64,000 nt of DNA from the NCBI GenBank assembly GCA_014529385.2, contig CM043953.1:64391372-64455371 (forward strand), in the 5' to 3' direction. Of the stretch, positions 31,330 through 42,705 are shown one piece after another. A program made the position numbers and the translations under genes. The notes under the pieces were generated by a model. That model saw nothing but the letters and a program-made list of their open reading frames with translations, was not told where the DNA came from and did not search any database. Numbering within the stretch: position 1 is the first letter of the stretch; every line of letters starts with the position of its first letter. Source of the stretch: Adiantum capillus-veneris. Lineage: Eukaryota; Streptophyta; Polypodiopsida; Polypodiales; Pteridaceae.

Positions 31330-31800
31330 TTGATCACCAATTTGATGGGATCCATCTTGATCCCTTCTGCAATACTGATATGACCTATAAAAGTTGCTAG
31401 AGAATTAGTTAAACCAAATGGCATCACTAAATACTCATCATGACTAAACCTTCCTGAGGGTTATTTTACATATATATTCTTCTGTGCTACTCTAATTTGA
31501 TGGTAATCTTTAAGTCTATCTTACTGTATACCATGGCTCTTTGTAAGAATCTAGAAGATCATCTATCTATGCTTTATAGTGAGTTTATTGAAAGATCTAT
31601 AATCTATGCACTAACTAAAAGAGCCATACTTCTTCTTCGTAAGAAAAAATGGAGAAACCAAGGGTGAAGAACTAGTTCAGATCAAGCTTGTCTCTAAATT
31701 CATTGATTATGTTGCTTGAATTCATTCTCCTTTTTTAGACTCGTCGTACAAAGCTCTATCTACTCTTCGGTGAAGAGGCAAACCGAAAAGCAATTCAATT
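31330..31800 (-). pseudogene. Ty3/gypsy RT fragment with internal deletion
   Basis: The minus strand shows KDYHQIRVAQKNIY, then DEYLVMPFGLTNSLATF, then directly GHISIAEGIKMDP. In an intact gypsy RT, about 60 residues including the F/YxDD catalytic motif lie between the last two blocks, so the active site is deleted. Upstream pieces (YGSFS.CIDYRSFNKLTIKHR) mark the fingers. Many stops are present. Confidence 0.75.
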
Positions 31801-33425
31801 ATAAAAACACCACCAAACTCTTCTCATATATTTTTAGAAAGAGCTTGAACAGATTGAACGTTACCCCTAGTATATGTTGTGTTTACCTTTGGAGATACAG
31901 AAGGAATATTAGTGATAAAAGAAACATATCCTTACATTCTAGCTTTAGAAAATTTTGTGGCCTTAACACTAGTCTGGTTGTTGTCCATTCAGGGTTTTGA
32001 AAAAAAATTCCAAAACCATAGTAGATCCACTCATTTTGAAAAATCCTTTCATGAGCTTATCGTTCAAAGACTACTATCTATGGCAAAAATGAGAATTTTG
32101 TAAAATTTATCATGTCTTGGTCACAACAAGCCTCCAAAGTTGATGGATCAGTGCATTTTGCCCAAAACAACCATTTCTTGCGGTTGTTTACATATAAATA
32201 AGAGTGGGGATTTTTGTAGGACATGAGATAAAATTCCCTGTTAACTTCAATGGGTTCGTGGTCAAAACATATGGCTACTTTTGCCTCACTATTTTTTTGG
32301 GGGGGGGGGAAAAATAGGTACAAAAATGTTGCATTTTTTCCATTCTGCAAACTTATCATCAAAGTTTCTATAGTCACGGTCAATACATATACTATATACA
32401 TGTTTTCTTAGTTCCCTTTGGGCCTTTGGATTCAAAAGGAGCCATGGAGCATGCCAAAAGAATTATGGACCTCTTACTAAGTGGAACCTTGGGGACAATG
32501 ATGAAGTGCTAAATACAGCAAACATGACAAAACTGGGTTTAGCATTATGACCTCTAGAATTCCATAGAAACTACTCAATATCTAGCCAAATTTATACTAT
32601 ATGATTGGATATGGTTACTACCTACAAAATACACACAGAAAGCTACACTTGCTACACTAAAATTTCTCGTATTCTTCAGCAATAAAAAAACTCAACCATC
32701 ATCATATACTATGCTATATAGCATAATAGGTCCCCCAAAACTCAAGGAAGATTAGCTTTATGTTATGAATGACACTTACACAATCAAAATTGCATTTGGA
32801 TATCAAGAAAGCCACCAAAAAAATCATAAAACTGCTAATTTTGGTCAAAAATAGGATTAGGCAATTCTTGTAATTTGGTCATAACTTTCAATTTTAACAC
32901 TTAGTTCTCCCTGAAGTGTCAAAACATGTTGAGAACTATGAAGGCTTATCCTATAGCAATCTAAACCTCACAAACATGAAGCTTAGAGTGGTATAGTTGC
33001 AAAAATTTGAAAAAACGCCAAAACCAGGATCCGTTTTTTCACACAGTTTAGGTTCAAAAATGTTGTGCAAGAGTAAGGTTAATGGTAAGATCGATCTTCC
33101 AAAAAAAAATCAAGTTTTTTTCAACTCATAAGGCAAATTTGTGGATATATAGCACCTAGAAATTTGATTAGTGCCACACATCCATTTTTGTCCGAGACAT
33201 TTTTGACACACATCCTTTTTGTTTGGGTACAGTCGTGTCTCCATTTGCCAAAAAGAAAAAACGATGTCTCCATATCGTGCCTGACGCAATGACTTTGAGG
33301 ATTGATGTCATCATAATTGTTGCAATGGAAATGCTCCTACCTTAGCATATTTTAATCGTGAATTAGCTGTTGCAAAACTTCATCGATGCAGCCTTGTGAA
33401 CCTTGCCATCTCCAAATTGATTATA
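31801..33425. other. AT-rich sequence, nothing recognised
   Basis: Short ORFs show no motif. A G run occurs near 32300. Some could be decayed gypsy flank, but this is not supported. Confidence 0.4.
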
Positions 33426-33661
33426 GACCTTGATGGATCCCCTTTGCTATTCACCAATATCATGCATAAAGCTCTTTTAATCTTCAGCTCCTCTTTAGAC
33501 AAGGATGCTTTGACTTTGGTGATTGTGCCTTGTATGTTGGAGAGACCTTGATGGATCCCCTTTGATATTCACCAATATCATGCATAAAGCTCTTTTAAGC
33601 TTTAGCTCCTCTTCAGATAAGGATGCTTTGACTTTGATGACTATGCCTTGTATGTTGGAGA
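33426..33661 (+). repeat. Tandem duplication, 118-bp unit, two copies
   Basis: Copies 33426-33543 and 33544-33661 share GACCTTGATGGATCCCC, CACCAATATCATGCATAAAGC and GATGCTTTGACTTTG, with a few substitutions. In the minus strand a reading frame crosses both copies without a known motif. Confidence 0.9.
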
Positions 33662-34053
33662 GTATAGACTTCTCTGATCCACGATGCAACCGTCAAAAAG
33701 ATAGCTTCTCTAGAAGCAATCAAAAGGTGGCTTTCTTAGCTTTGCAATCCATGCCTTTTGTAGCTTCTTGTCAGCCATAGCACCATTGTTTTTTAAACTG
33801 TACTCATATCTTCTAGAGTTGACAAGCATGATGCATCACCTTCTCTTTTCCTTTGACAACTCTCTCGTTTCATCATGACTCAATATTGTTGCATCCTATG
33901 TGTGGTTTCCTGGAGAATCATGGTTGAGTACTTAGTGCGTCAATGAGGAGGCAGCCCACCATTTATTGGATTGTCCTCGACACGATCCTTAGGTGAGTGA
34001 GACCACTCCATTGGATTTGATGCTTGCTAATGATACCCAAAACCATTGTCTAT
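33662..34053. other. Unassigned sequence
   Basis: No motif is recognised. Confidence 0.35.
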
Positions 34054-34560
34054 GAAGCACCAACAATGTCTCATTAGTAGCTACAAAAAGTACCATGGTG
34101 TATATATTCACAGACACATGGTGAAATTTGATAGTTCTACCTCATTTCTACCATCCCTAGGCTTTGTGAAGCACCCATAAGGCTCCATTGGTACTTATAT
34201 AAAGTACCATGTCATATTTAATCCTTTTTAAATGGAGGACTTTGAGTAGTTCTATCTAATTGTGCTTTGTTAAGTATAAAAAAGACTCCATTAGCACTTG
34301 TGAAAAGTACCATGTAAAATATAATCAGGGTCAAGTGTGGTGAATATTGAGAGTTGTACTTGTCAGCTACTATCCCAAAACTCTATGAACCACCCAAAAT
34401 TCTCACATGGTACTTACACAAAAAAGTACCATGTCATGTATAGTGTTAGGCATATGATGGGTTATGAGAGTTCTACATGTTTTCTACCACTCAAAAACTC
34501 GGTGAAGCACCAATAGGATCACATAGGTACTTTCAAAGTGCCTATGGTAGGTAGTTTAAA
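34054..34560 (+). repeat. Degenerate tandem array of about 113 bp with a hairpin in each unit
   Basis: Five diverged units start at about 34054, 34168, 34271, 34387 and 34504. Each has a GAAGCACC-like start, a central GGTACTT...AAGTACC inverted repeat, and a TTCTACC-type tail. The fourth unit has a perfect 11-bp inverted repeat (34405-34415 with 34424-34434, 8-base loop). The second has 8-bp arms (34189-34196 with 34202-34209). Confidence 0.75.
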
Positions 34561-35755
34561 CTTTGTAGGAACCATGATTTTCAAACTCTCATAGGCTACC
34601 AAATGTAGTACCTAGAATCCATGGACTATTATCCCATGCAAAGTGTCATCAAATATTTCCTGCATATTTAAGTACATAACTAACTTGTACAAATCCTCTA
34701 TCCTTTGAAATACCTATAGTGCTTATTCATACTATAAAACACTTTGAAAAATGTTCAAGTTACATGTGCACTTAAAAAACTAACTGCAAGGTTTAGTTTT
34801 AATACACAATGTATCAATCGTGATGCATACCTCTTTGCGATCAACATTCTCTAATCTTTGAGGTGCTTGCATTAGCCCCAAGAGCTATCAATGCAATTGA
34901 GAGAGCAATGGTATTTGTGTCAACTACCATCACTTCAAAATGAGATGCACCACCTTCTCCCTCCATGGTGTCTTTCAGTGTTTGTAGCTCATTCAATAGC
35001 CCTTGAAGGATTGCTATAGCTAAAGATGTTCCCTCTATCTTCCACATGCTTTGACTTTTCTCTTGTAGTTGCAGACTATCTACTGTAGTCTTTCTTTTAG
35101 CCAACATTTGCTCCACTTCCACCACAATTTGGAAGTTAACATATCTGTAATTTAAAAATTGACTAAGGGCCCAAACTTCACAAAATAGAAGTTATTCCCC
35201 CATGATCAATGAGAGACTTCGGAGTGGACTATGTGATCTGAGTCACTTGCTAACCGTTCTCATTATAGTCAATCCAATTCTGGAGCTTTCTATCCATCCT
35301 GCTTGTGAGCTTATTGCAATGATCTCGGACCTGCTCACCACAAATTGCCCATGCAATCTTTCCCTAACCCGTTGGAATTTGCATGGTAGTTGGGCATCTC
35401 TCATATACAACAAGGTTGAAAACTTGTGCATGATTTCTTTGCTGGTTGGTATGGCTTGATATACTTTGTGAAACAATAACCTATATTTTTTTTCATATTT
35501 TGGCCGTACTATATGCAAGAAGATCTTGACACCCTTCTTCCTTTTCTTTGTGAAGACTGTCAGCCAATTCTCATATGTCACATCCTCATCAGACAAATGT
35601 TGGTACAACTTGCCTTCAAAACTCAAACCATAGCCCTCATTAGGTCATGTCGTTTAAAGCTGAATTTGGTCTACTTTGGATATTGAGCCTTGCGAGATAC
35701 TGCTGCATCAAAGGGAAGGGGATTAGTAAAAAGACATCCACCACCATGTAAAACT
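34561..35755. other. Unassigned sequence with two motif-free minus-strand ORFs
   Basis: Minus ORFs of 94 codons (34841-35125) and 127 codons (35243-35626) are open, but I recognise no domain. They could be relics of an unidentified transposon. Neither has start context or homology evidence here. Confidence 0.35.
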
Positions 35756-36039
35756 ACGCATTCAACAATAAAACTTTTTTTTTTTTCGACACACCATAGG
35801 GCCCACAGGGGGAGGTGCTTATCCCTTCCAAATATTAGCCATGTTACATGGTCGGGCAAGGGCCGCGTACCATCGGGCAAGAGCCACGCGTAGGCATCAC
35901 CATGGCCACCTAATTGATGCACCACATGCTGGGAACGGCGGAGAGAACTCGTAGCAACCAGCTAGGAACCTCCTCCTCGGGTGACCCACCCCAGGAGGAG
36001 GATGCACTCGAGTGTCCAACGCATTCAACAATAAAACTT
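35756..36039 (-). mobile_element. SINE-like retroposon with a 21-bp target duplication
   Basis: The 21-base direct repeats 35756-35776 and 36019-36039 (starting ACGCATTCAA) are identical and flank a 242-base GC-rich insert. The insert begins with a run of T on the plus strand (to 35786), so its A tail is on the minus strand. Long target duplications plus an A tail are hallmarks of LINE-mediated retroposition. The size fits a SINE. No convincing A/B-box pair was found, so the RNA of origin is unknown. A processed RNA fragment is the alternative. Confidence 0.8.
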
Positions 36040-36350
36040 ATGAAATGTGGACATGGAAAAAAGACTAGCAAACCTTTAACATCTAATTTTTTTAACCACA
36101 AATTACTCATTTAATAGATTTATCCATTTATGAGAACGAAATGGGCGATTACCATTTCTCTTATTAGAGGTAGAAAAGGTGTCCTTTGACAACATACTTG
36201 CACCACACTTGGGCTTGCTACTGCTAGAATGCAAGCTGGTGGAGGACACTTCAAACAATGATTTGTTTGGTAAGGTGTATTTTTGTTCATTTTTGGTGTC
36301 CCAATTTAAAAAATATGAAATCTCATACGACAATATATGCAACAACATCA

Positions 36351-36353
<3 letters not shown>
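36040..36353. other. Unassigned sequence
   Basis: No motif is recognised. It leads into the GA microsatellite. Confidence 0.35.
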
Positions 36354-36425
<72 letters not shown>

Positions 36426-36493
36426 CATGCTTAGAATATCTGGCACAACATTGAGTAGCCAACAAGTAACATCACACACACACACACACACAC
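36354..36493. repeat. GA and CA microsatellites at the left flank of element A
   Basis: (GA)n runs from about 36354 to 36422 and (CA)n from about 36473 to 36493. The CA run continues on the far side of element A at 55587, so it was the insertion site. Confidence 0.92.
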
Positions 36494-38095
36494 TGTAATG
36501 GAAATTGCCTATGAACTTTGAGAGTAGCAAAATTAGGAAAATAGGTGAAGCACTTTTGAGAGATTCTTTGTGAGCATAGCAGTTGAACTTAATTGATGGC
36601 AGCAACATAAACATGGTACTTAGTTAACTTGGCATGAACGATACTTTTGCAAGAGAGAGAGAGAGAGAGAGAGTTTAGAGAACATGACAATAGTTGAGGA
36701 CCTGATTCATATGGAGCCGGTCCCCCCTCCAATAGGCATTTGTAGTATAGTTTCTTCCATCAAGAGAGACTTGGTACAATACAATCTTTGTGTTCCTTGT
36801 AACCTAGGTGTTGCAATGAAGATGGAAAGCTTCATGCATCACAATCATAACACAAACTTGAAGAAAGCATTAACTATCCCAAGCCTCAGTCCCAAGGCCT
36901 CAAACACCTTCGAAGGTGGAGAGAGCTAGCAGGGAATGAGGATAGGGAAGAGGAAGAAGAAACATTCCATAAGAGAAAGAAATAGTTCCTCACTTATCAT
37001 TACTCTTCTTGCTAGCATACATAATAGCATAGTAATGAAGATGGAGAAGATGGCAAGCTTAAGCATTGAAGCATGACTCTTGGTTGGATTTGCATTCCAT
37101 AGCCAAGAGTGTTGGTGTAGGCTTTCACTCTTACAATCTTGGAGAAGGAGGTGGTGTTCCTCAACTTTCACCAAGTGAGAATGGCCTTGCAAATGAGTGT
37201 GTGTTTCTGCAGGTTGCAAGCTCATTGGACCCCTCTCGCCCTAGCCAATCACATGCAGCATGCAGTCAAGTACATGGGTAGTCTTTTGACAAGTGTCCTC
37301 CTTACCCCTTAGAGAGAGAGAGCTTGAAAATATCTAGATATTTGTTAGATGGAAGTAGAAGCTCATTGGACCCCTCTTTAGTCCAACCAATAGCATTCAA
37401 GCACACCATGTGGTTAAGCTTAGTGAGAGTTTGACATGTGTCCCATGTGCTCTTTTAGAATTCCCCTAACTTTGAGATTTTTATGCATAGGAAGTTTCTC
37501 AAGCAACTTCCTCATTAAGTGTGCAGGTTCTCTTTTTGACTCAAGCATCTTACCCCCATGCATAGGAAGCTTCTCAAGCAACTTCCTCATTAAATGTGAC
37601 AAGTACCTCAAGTACCTTAGTCATCAAGCATGACAAGCACCTTAGGTGGAGTTCCCACCTCTTAAGTTTAGGTCGGATTCCCACCTCAAGCACAACCCTA
37701 GCTTGCTTAAGTTTAGGTAGGGTTCCCACCTCAAGCACAACCCTAGCTTGCTTAAGGTTCCCACCTCAAGCACAGCCCTAGCTTGCTTAAGTTTAGGTCG
37801 GGTTCCCACCTCAAGCTCAACCCTAGTTTGCTTAAGGTCAAAGGACTTTTAACACTAACCATTGGAGGTCTTTAATGAAGCTAGCCCTAAGGTCTTTTAA
37901 GCTTCATTAGTTAACCTTGCTCTTTGACATACCATCTCTCATTTGGGCCCCTTTACCATTGGCCCCATGTTGAGATAGATCCGTAAGCACATGTCTATAT
38001 TCTAACCCTTGTTCCCGTTTATTATCCCATATTAAATGATCATTTTAATATGAGAAAATCATTTGGGTTGGTTAGATATTAGATATTTAATGACA
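36494..38095 (-). repeat. 3' LTR of element A
   Basis: TGTAATGGAAATTGCC...TTTAATGACA, 1602 bases. A GA tract lies near 36653-36674 and an internal array of TTAAGTTTAGGT(C/A)GGGTTCCCACCTCAAGC-like units near 37660-37830. A purine tract (AAGGAAGAGGTAA on the minus strand) adjoins it at 38096-38110. Confidence 0.92.
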
Positions 38096-38452
38096 TTACC
38101 TCTTCCTTGAAATCATAGTCGTCCTCGACTATGAGGTAAAAGAGAGAAAGTCATAGTCATTAGTCAATTTTTCTTAGCGGGTAGAGGATCCCTTTTTATC
38201 CTTCGACATCATTCCAAGATGGATGACTAATCCATTTGGTGCTTGGGAGACATAGCTGCCGCAAGCATGTCTGCTCTTTAGTCCATTTCATCCTCCCACG
38301 TAGAGTGACAAATTCTACATGGTGTTTGAGAGATGTCGTCATCCCAAACATGATTCTTAGTATGCATACTACTTAAATTTGTGCACAATAAAGAGAGAAT
38401 TAGTCTTATGAAACAAAAACAAGGATCATTTAAAAGAAACATGTACATTTGG

Positions 38453-38930
38453 TTACTCTAATGTAGCATTGTAAGCGTTGACAAGGTTCATACTATCCTT
38501 AAGCTGGATTCCTTGCATCCATCTAACATCTTCAAAAGGATAATTTTTGAACTTAATAAGATACCGTCGGATAATCGTACCATGTCGTAGTACCTTGTCT
38601 TCATGCCGAAGGATAGCTTCAGGTTGTAGTACCTCTTCTTGATCTTCGATTTCGGGAGGGTCTTCAATAATTGGTTCATTTGGAGGCTCTCCTTCGTAGG
38701 GCTTGAGTAGGCTCACATGAAAAGCATTGTGCATGAGCCAATGGTTAGGTAGCTTGAGTTGATAATCCACCTCATTGATTGGCTTCAAAATTTGAAAAGG
38801 ACCATAGTATCTTTTTGCTAATTTAGCATAATACTTTTGATGGCTCGTAGGATTTTTTCCCGTCGTTTGCCTCAATCGAGCCTTAGGAAACTTAAGTAAG
38901 ACCCAATCATTTTCTTTGAATGTTAAGGCC
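38453..38930 (-). pseudogene. Integrase C-terminus and chromodomain of element A
   Basis: A 140-codon ORF (38453-38875) reads YYAKLAKRYYGPFQILKPI, HNAFHVSLLKPYEG, then an acidic linker. It ends in a chromodomain-like segment (about 38495-38600) with RRYLIKFKNYPFEDVRWM. The Y/F-K-N-Y-P-x-x-x-x-W pattern is the core of retroelement chromodomains, which direct integration to marked chromatin. A frame change near 38930 separates it from the integrase core. Confidence 0.85.
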
Positions 38931-40004
38931 CTTCTGTGCTTGTCAGCACAACAACTTTTTGCCTTAGTTGGGAGATGGATATAGCCTCCTTAATCTTTAG
39001 AAAAGATGTTTGCAGGTCACGGCTATACTCATCGGTAACGAAGATCTTCCCATGTACTTTAAGTAGCAACGGAATTTTAGGTCTTCCCTCTATGATTTCA
39101 AAAGGTGCTTTTCCCATAGAAGTATGGATAGTATTATTATACGCATACTCTACAAGAGATAAGTACTTTTCCCATTGTGAGTGTTGATCTACTTCTGTAA
39201 CATAGGTCTTTAGTAGATAAAGAATCGTAAGATTGGCTATCTCACTTTGGCCATCCGTTTGTGGGTGATAAGCCGAAGAGAAATTCAATCTTGTACCTAG
39301 ATTTTTGAAGAGACCTTTCTAGAAATTACTGATCATTCTAGGATCTCTATCTGACACGATGGATGTTGGCAATCCATGGTGTTTGAAAATCTGTGATATG
39401 AAGAGAGTTGCCATTTGGTGTGCCTTAATAGTCTTCTTGACAGGGATAAAGTGTGTTTGCTTGCTAAACTTGTCAACTATTGTCCATATTTTTGTATTCC
39501 CATCGATAGATTTTGGTAATCTAAAGATAAAATCCATGGATATACTCTCCCATGGTGAATTAGGAATTGGCAATGGCTGGAGTAATCCAGGTTTCTTCCC
39601 TCTATCATACTTGGTCTTTTGGCATACTACACATTTTGAAAAATAATATTGTATGTCCACTTTCATGGTAGGGCAATAAAAGTACGTCTCTACTCCTTGA
39701 AGAGTAGGTTGAATGCCTCTATGCCCCGCATAGGGAGGAGCATGGGATTCATACATGACTCTCTCACGAAGGGAGTGGGTAACACATAGCCTATTTCCAT
39801 GGAGAAGATAACCATCCTGCGAGGTGAATGGTTCCTCTTTCTTCCCCAAAGCAAGGGCTGACATTATGTCTTTAAAGTCAGGCCGGTCAGTAGCATACTC
39901 ATCTATCATAGAAGATAGATCATTGTGAGTTGAGCAACACACATCATTAACTTCTGGTCGTCATGAAAGTGCATCAGCCACTTGATTGTGCTTACCAGTT
40001 CTCG
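38923..40004 (-). pseudogene. Integrase core of element A (interrupted) and RNase H end
   Basis: Minus ORFs 39319-39942 and 38923-39288 carry the HHCC finger (H...H...CVVCQKTK), the DFIFRLP and VSDRDPRM segments, and YHPQTDGQSE with the catalytic Glu. A TAG near 39320 replaces a conserved Trp codon. The upstream end stops at 40004 where element B begins. The RNase H part continues at 50284. Confidence 0.88.
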
Positions 40005-42677
40005 TGATTCATGCAAGCTACTTGATTATGCTAAAGGTTGAGCCTACACAAAACATACACAAGCCGTCCTCCGTGGGGGCACCAATTGGAGGCGGTCCGG
40101 GGCGGGCAACAAGAAGAGCGGCCTCTAAACACCCTTCGAGGCTCCTGTGCTGCTCAATTGGGGCTGGGGCAAGCACAATCAGAGACAATAATAACCCACA
40201 GCCAGAAACCAAACAAGAAAAGGGGCACCACCTAGTTGTAGATGCGAACTAGGACGCACATGATATCTCCTTGTACTCAAACGCACAAAGAGAGGGGAAT
40301 GCAAGATAGCCACACACAGCAAACACAAACATTCACCACACCAGAGAGAGGTAAAGGGCACAAATCAACTTGAGCAACTCAGTCTTAGCCTTAAAGACTA
40401 GATGCACACAAAGCTTGATGAGAAATAGAGAAACAACACAAAACTTGACCTTGTTGCCAATACACAAATTTTCTTAGGGTCACGGGAGCCCTCTCACCGA
40501 GCACTCTCTTACAATTGAATTTTTAGGCAAACAATTCAACAAGCCCTCAAACCACCAAGCATGAAATGGCACAACAAACTTCAAGGACAATATACCTTCA
40601 ACCACCTGATGAGCCAACTTATCAAGTCAACTTGGAGAGAAGAGTCGTAGTTGCAACATACAATTGCACCCAAAACTATCAATCTTATTTATGCACAAGA
40701 GTAGGCTACAAGTGTGGTGAAGAGTATGGCATACACTCCACTCCTCTAGATGGCATAACTAACTTCAAGCTTCTCCATACACCTATGTGTAGTGATGGAA
40801 TAGAGCATTCACAATGCACACACTCTACACAACTAAGCTTGAAGAGTGGTGTGTTATGTGTTGAGAATGGTGTGGTGTAGTGTGATCATGGGATGATTTA
40901 CAAGGGAGAGAAGGGCTCTATTTATAGGTTTTAGAAGCCCCGATTTGGATTAGGCCTAATCAAGTTTATTTGAAGGAATAAAAGATTATGCATATTTTTA
41001 TTTTTTTTAATGAGGGTGGGTCTCTCTTGTCCTTTGAGTCACATGGATGTGGGCTCAAGGGAAGAGAATTATTGAGGATGAAAGGAGAGAGGGATTGAGT
41101 GAATAATTTGGGAGGGCCTACTCTAGTAGAGGGTGCATTTTACAATAAGGTTAGTGGTTAGTAGTTAGTAATTATCACTAAAAAATATTTACAAAATCAT
41201 TCACCAAATGGTGAGATATATGATGAGAAAAGTTAGAGAAGGGATAAGCTTATAAAGCAAGGTTGAAGCTTGGAGAAGTTGACATTCACCTCTTTACAGC
41301 ACCGATAGAACAAGCGGTCAGCATGGCGAAGTAACGCGTGTCGATGAAGCTATGTTATCTTCAAACCGTGGAAAATTCATGATAAAGCCTTCATTTACAA
41401 AGGTTAACCTTGGATTTTTGCTGATTTTTTGAAGTTCTTTACAAAGCTGAAGAGAGTATGGTAATATGGACATATATGTAGAGAGAAAGGGGGACACCTA
41501 GGGTGTAGAAATGGAGGATGAAGACTATGGAGGTGTGAGAGAAGTGGCAATGGTGAAGAGGGTGAATTAGGACATGGGAGTTGCAGGTTTGGGAGTAGGA
41601 AGGAGAGGGAGGAGTGTGTGTGAAAAAGGAAAATGATAAAGTGGAAGAGGGAGTGTGGCTGCATAGCATGGGCAAACTGGGGTCCACCAATAAAATCATA
41701 GCTCACAGCTCGTAGCTCAAAAAAATATGAAAACATTTGAGGTGAAAGTTCAGCTCACGAGCTACAACTTTTGTTTGTATCACCTTTCCAAATTCGGGGA
41801 GCATGTGATCTTTAAAAATTCAGCAAAACCGACTGTTTTTTCCACTGCTCAAGGTCCTTGTGAGGTCCTTCTTTGGATGATTCTTTTGAATACCTCCAAG
41901 AGTGAGCTCCCCATGGTGCATGCATGCATGCCACATACCCTTGACCTTATTTGGTAGGTCTATAATTGAAGATATTGTTGAGATCATGATATAAGTGAAT
42001 AGTACAACTGAGAAAATCAAATATTGAGGGGTCTAAAAAAAAATGTACATGTCAAATATAAATAATATAGGTGGAAAAAATATAAAGGGGTCAAAATAAA
42101 TCTCTGTCATTATAAGTCTACCATAAAAAGATGAATATTTTTGGTGTTCTAATTTATGAGAGTAAAAGAGAATAGATGTAGGAAGGAAAAAATGACAATA
42201 GTGAAAAAATATACACATAAATAAAACTAGTTTTTTTGGATTTTTATTGGGATGGAGTTACACCAAAATAAAAGAAGCTTGCATGAAATTATTTTTATAT
42301 GGAATAAAGAGTATGCAAAATGGTAAGAAAAAATATGGGAATGATGAGTTAATGTACATAGCATAAATAACACACACCTAAGTATAAATATTTAAATAAA
42401 TACCAAAATAATTATGAAAAATCCTTTTATTTAGACACTATATACAATGAAATATTTACACACAAATGGACCATAATATACTTATATTTTTTATTTTTTT
42501 GGCTCAACTAGCCTAGTGACGACCAAATTAAGGGTTTTTAAGAAGATATGGGAAAAGTCCCCTAACTCACACACGCCTATGTACAATGAAATGGTAGACA
42601 TAGCCACAGTGTTTGAGTGATTTGATAGGGTGAGGTAGCTTACTATGGCAATTATGGAGAGCCGAAAACGGCTATCA
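40005..42677 (-). repeat. 3' LTR of element B
   Basis: A 2673-base LTR, adjoined at 42678 by a purine tract (AGGGGAGGGCTAA on the minus strand). Small ORFs inside (for example 40566-40880) are conserved in both LTRs because the LTRs are recent copies, not because they are coding. Confidence 0.93.
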
Positions 42678-42705
42678 TTAGCCCTCCCCTAGGATGATGG
42701 TATAT

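Noticed and set aside
35787-36018. 5S rRNA origin of the SINE-like insert (AGAACTC...GGGTGACC)
   Set aside because: Only two short words match, their spacing differs from 5S, and the orientation is opposite to the A tail.
36179-36614. ORFs rich in alternating Arg-Glu or Leu-Ser
   Set aside because: They are translations of the GA/CT microsatellites and have no independent support.
40566-40880. 104-codon ORF present in both element B LTRs (also 48176-48490)
   Set aside because: The duplication is explained by LTR identity. The frame has no recognisable motif and lies in LTR sequence.
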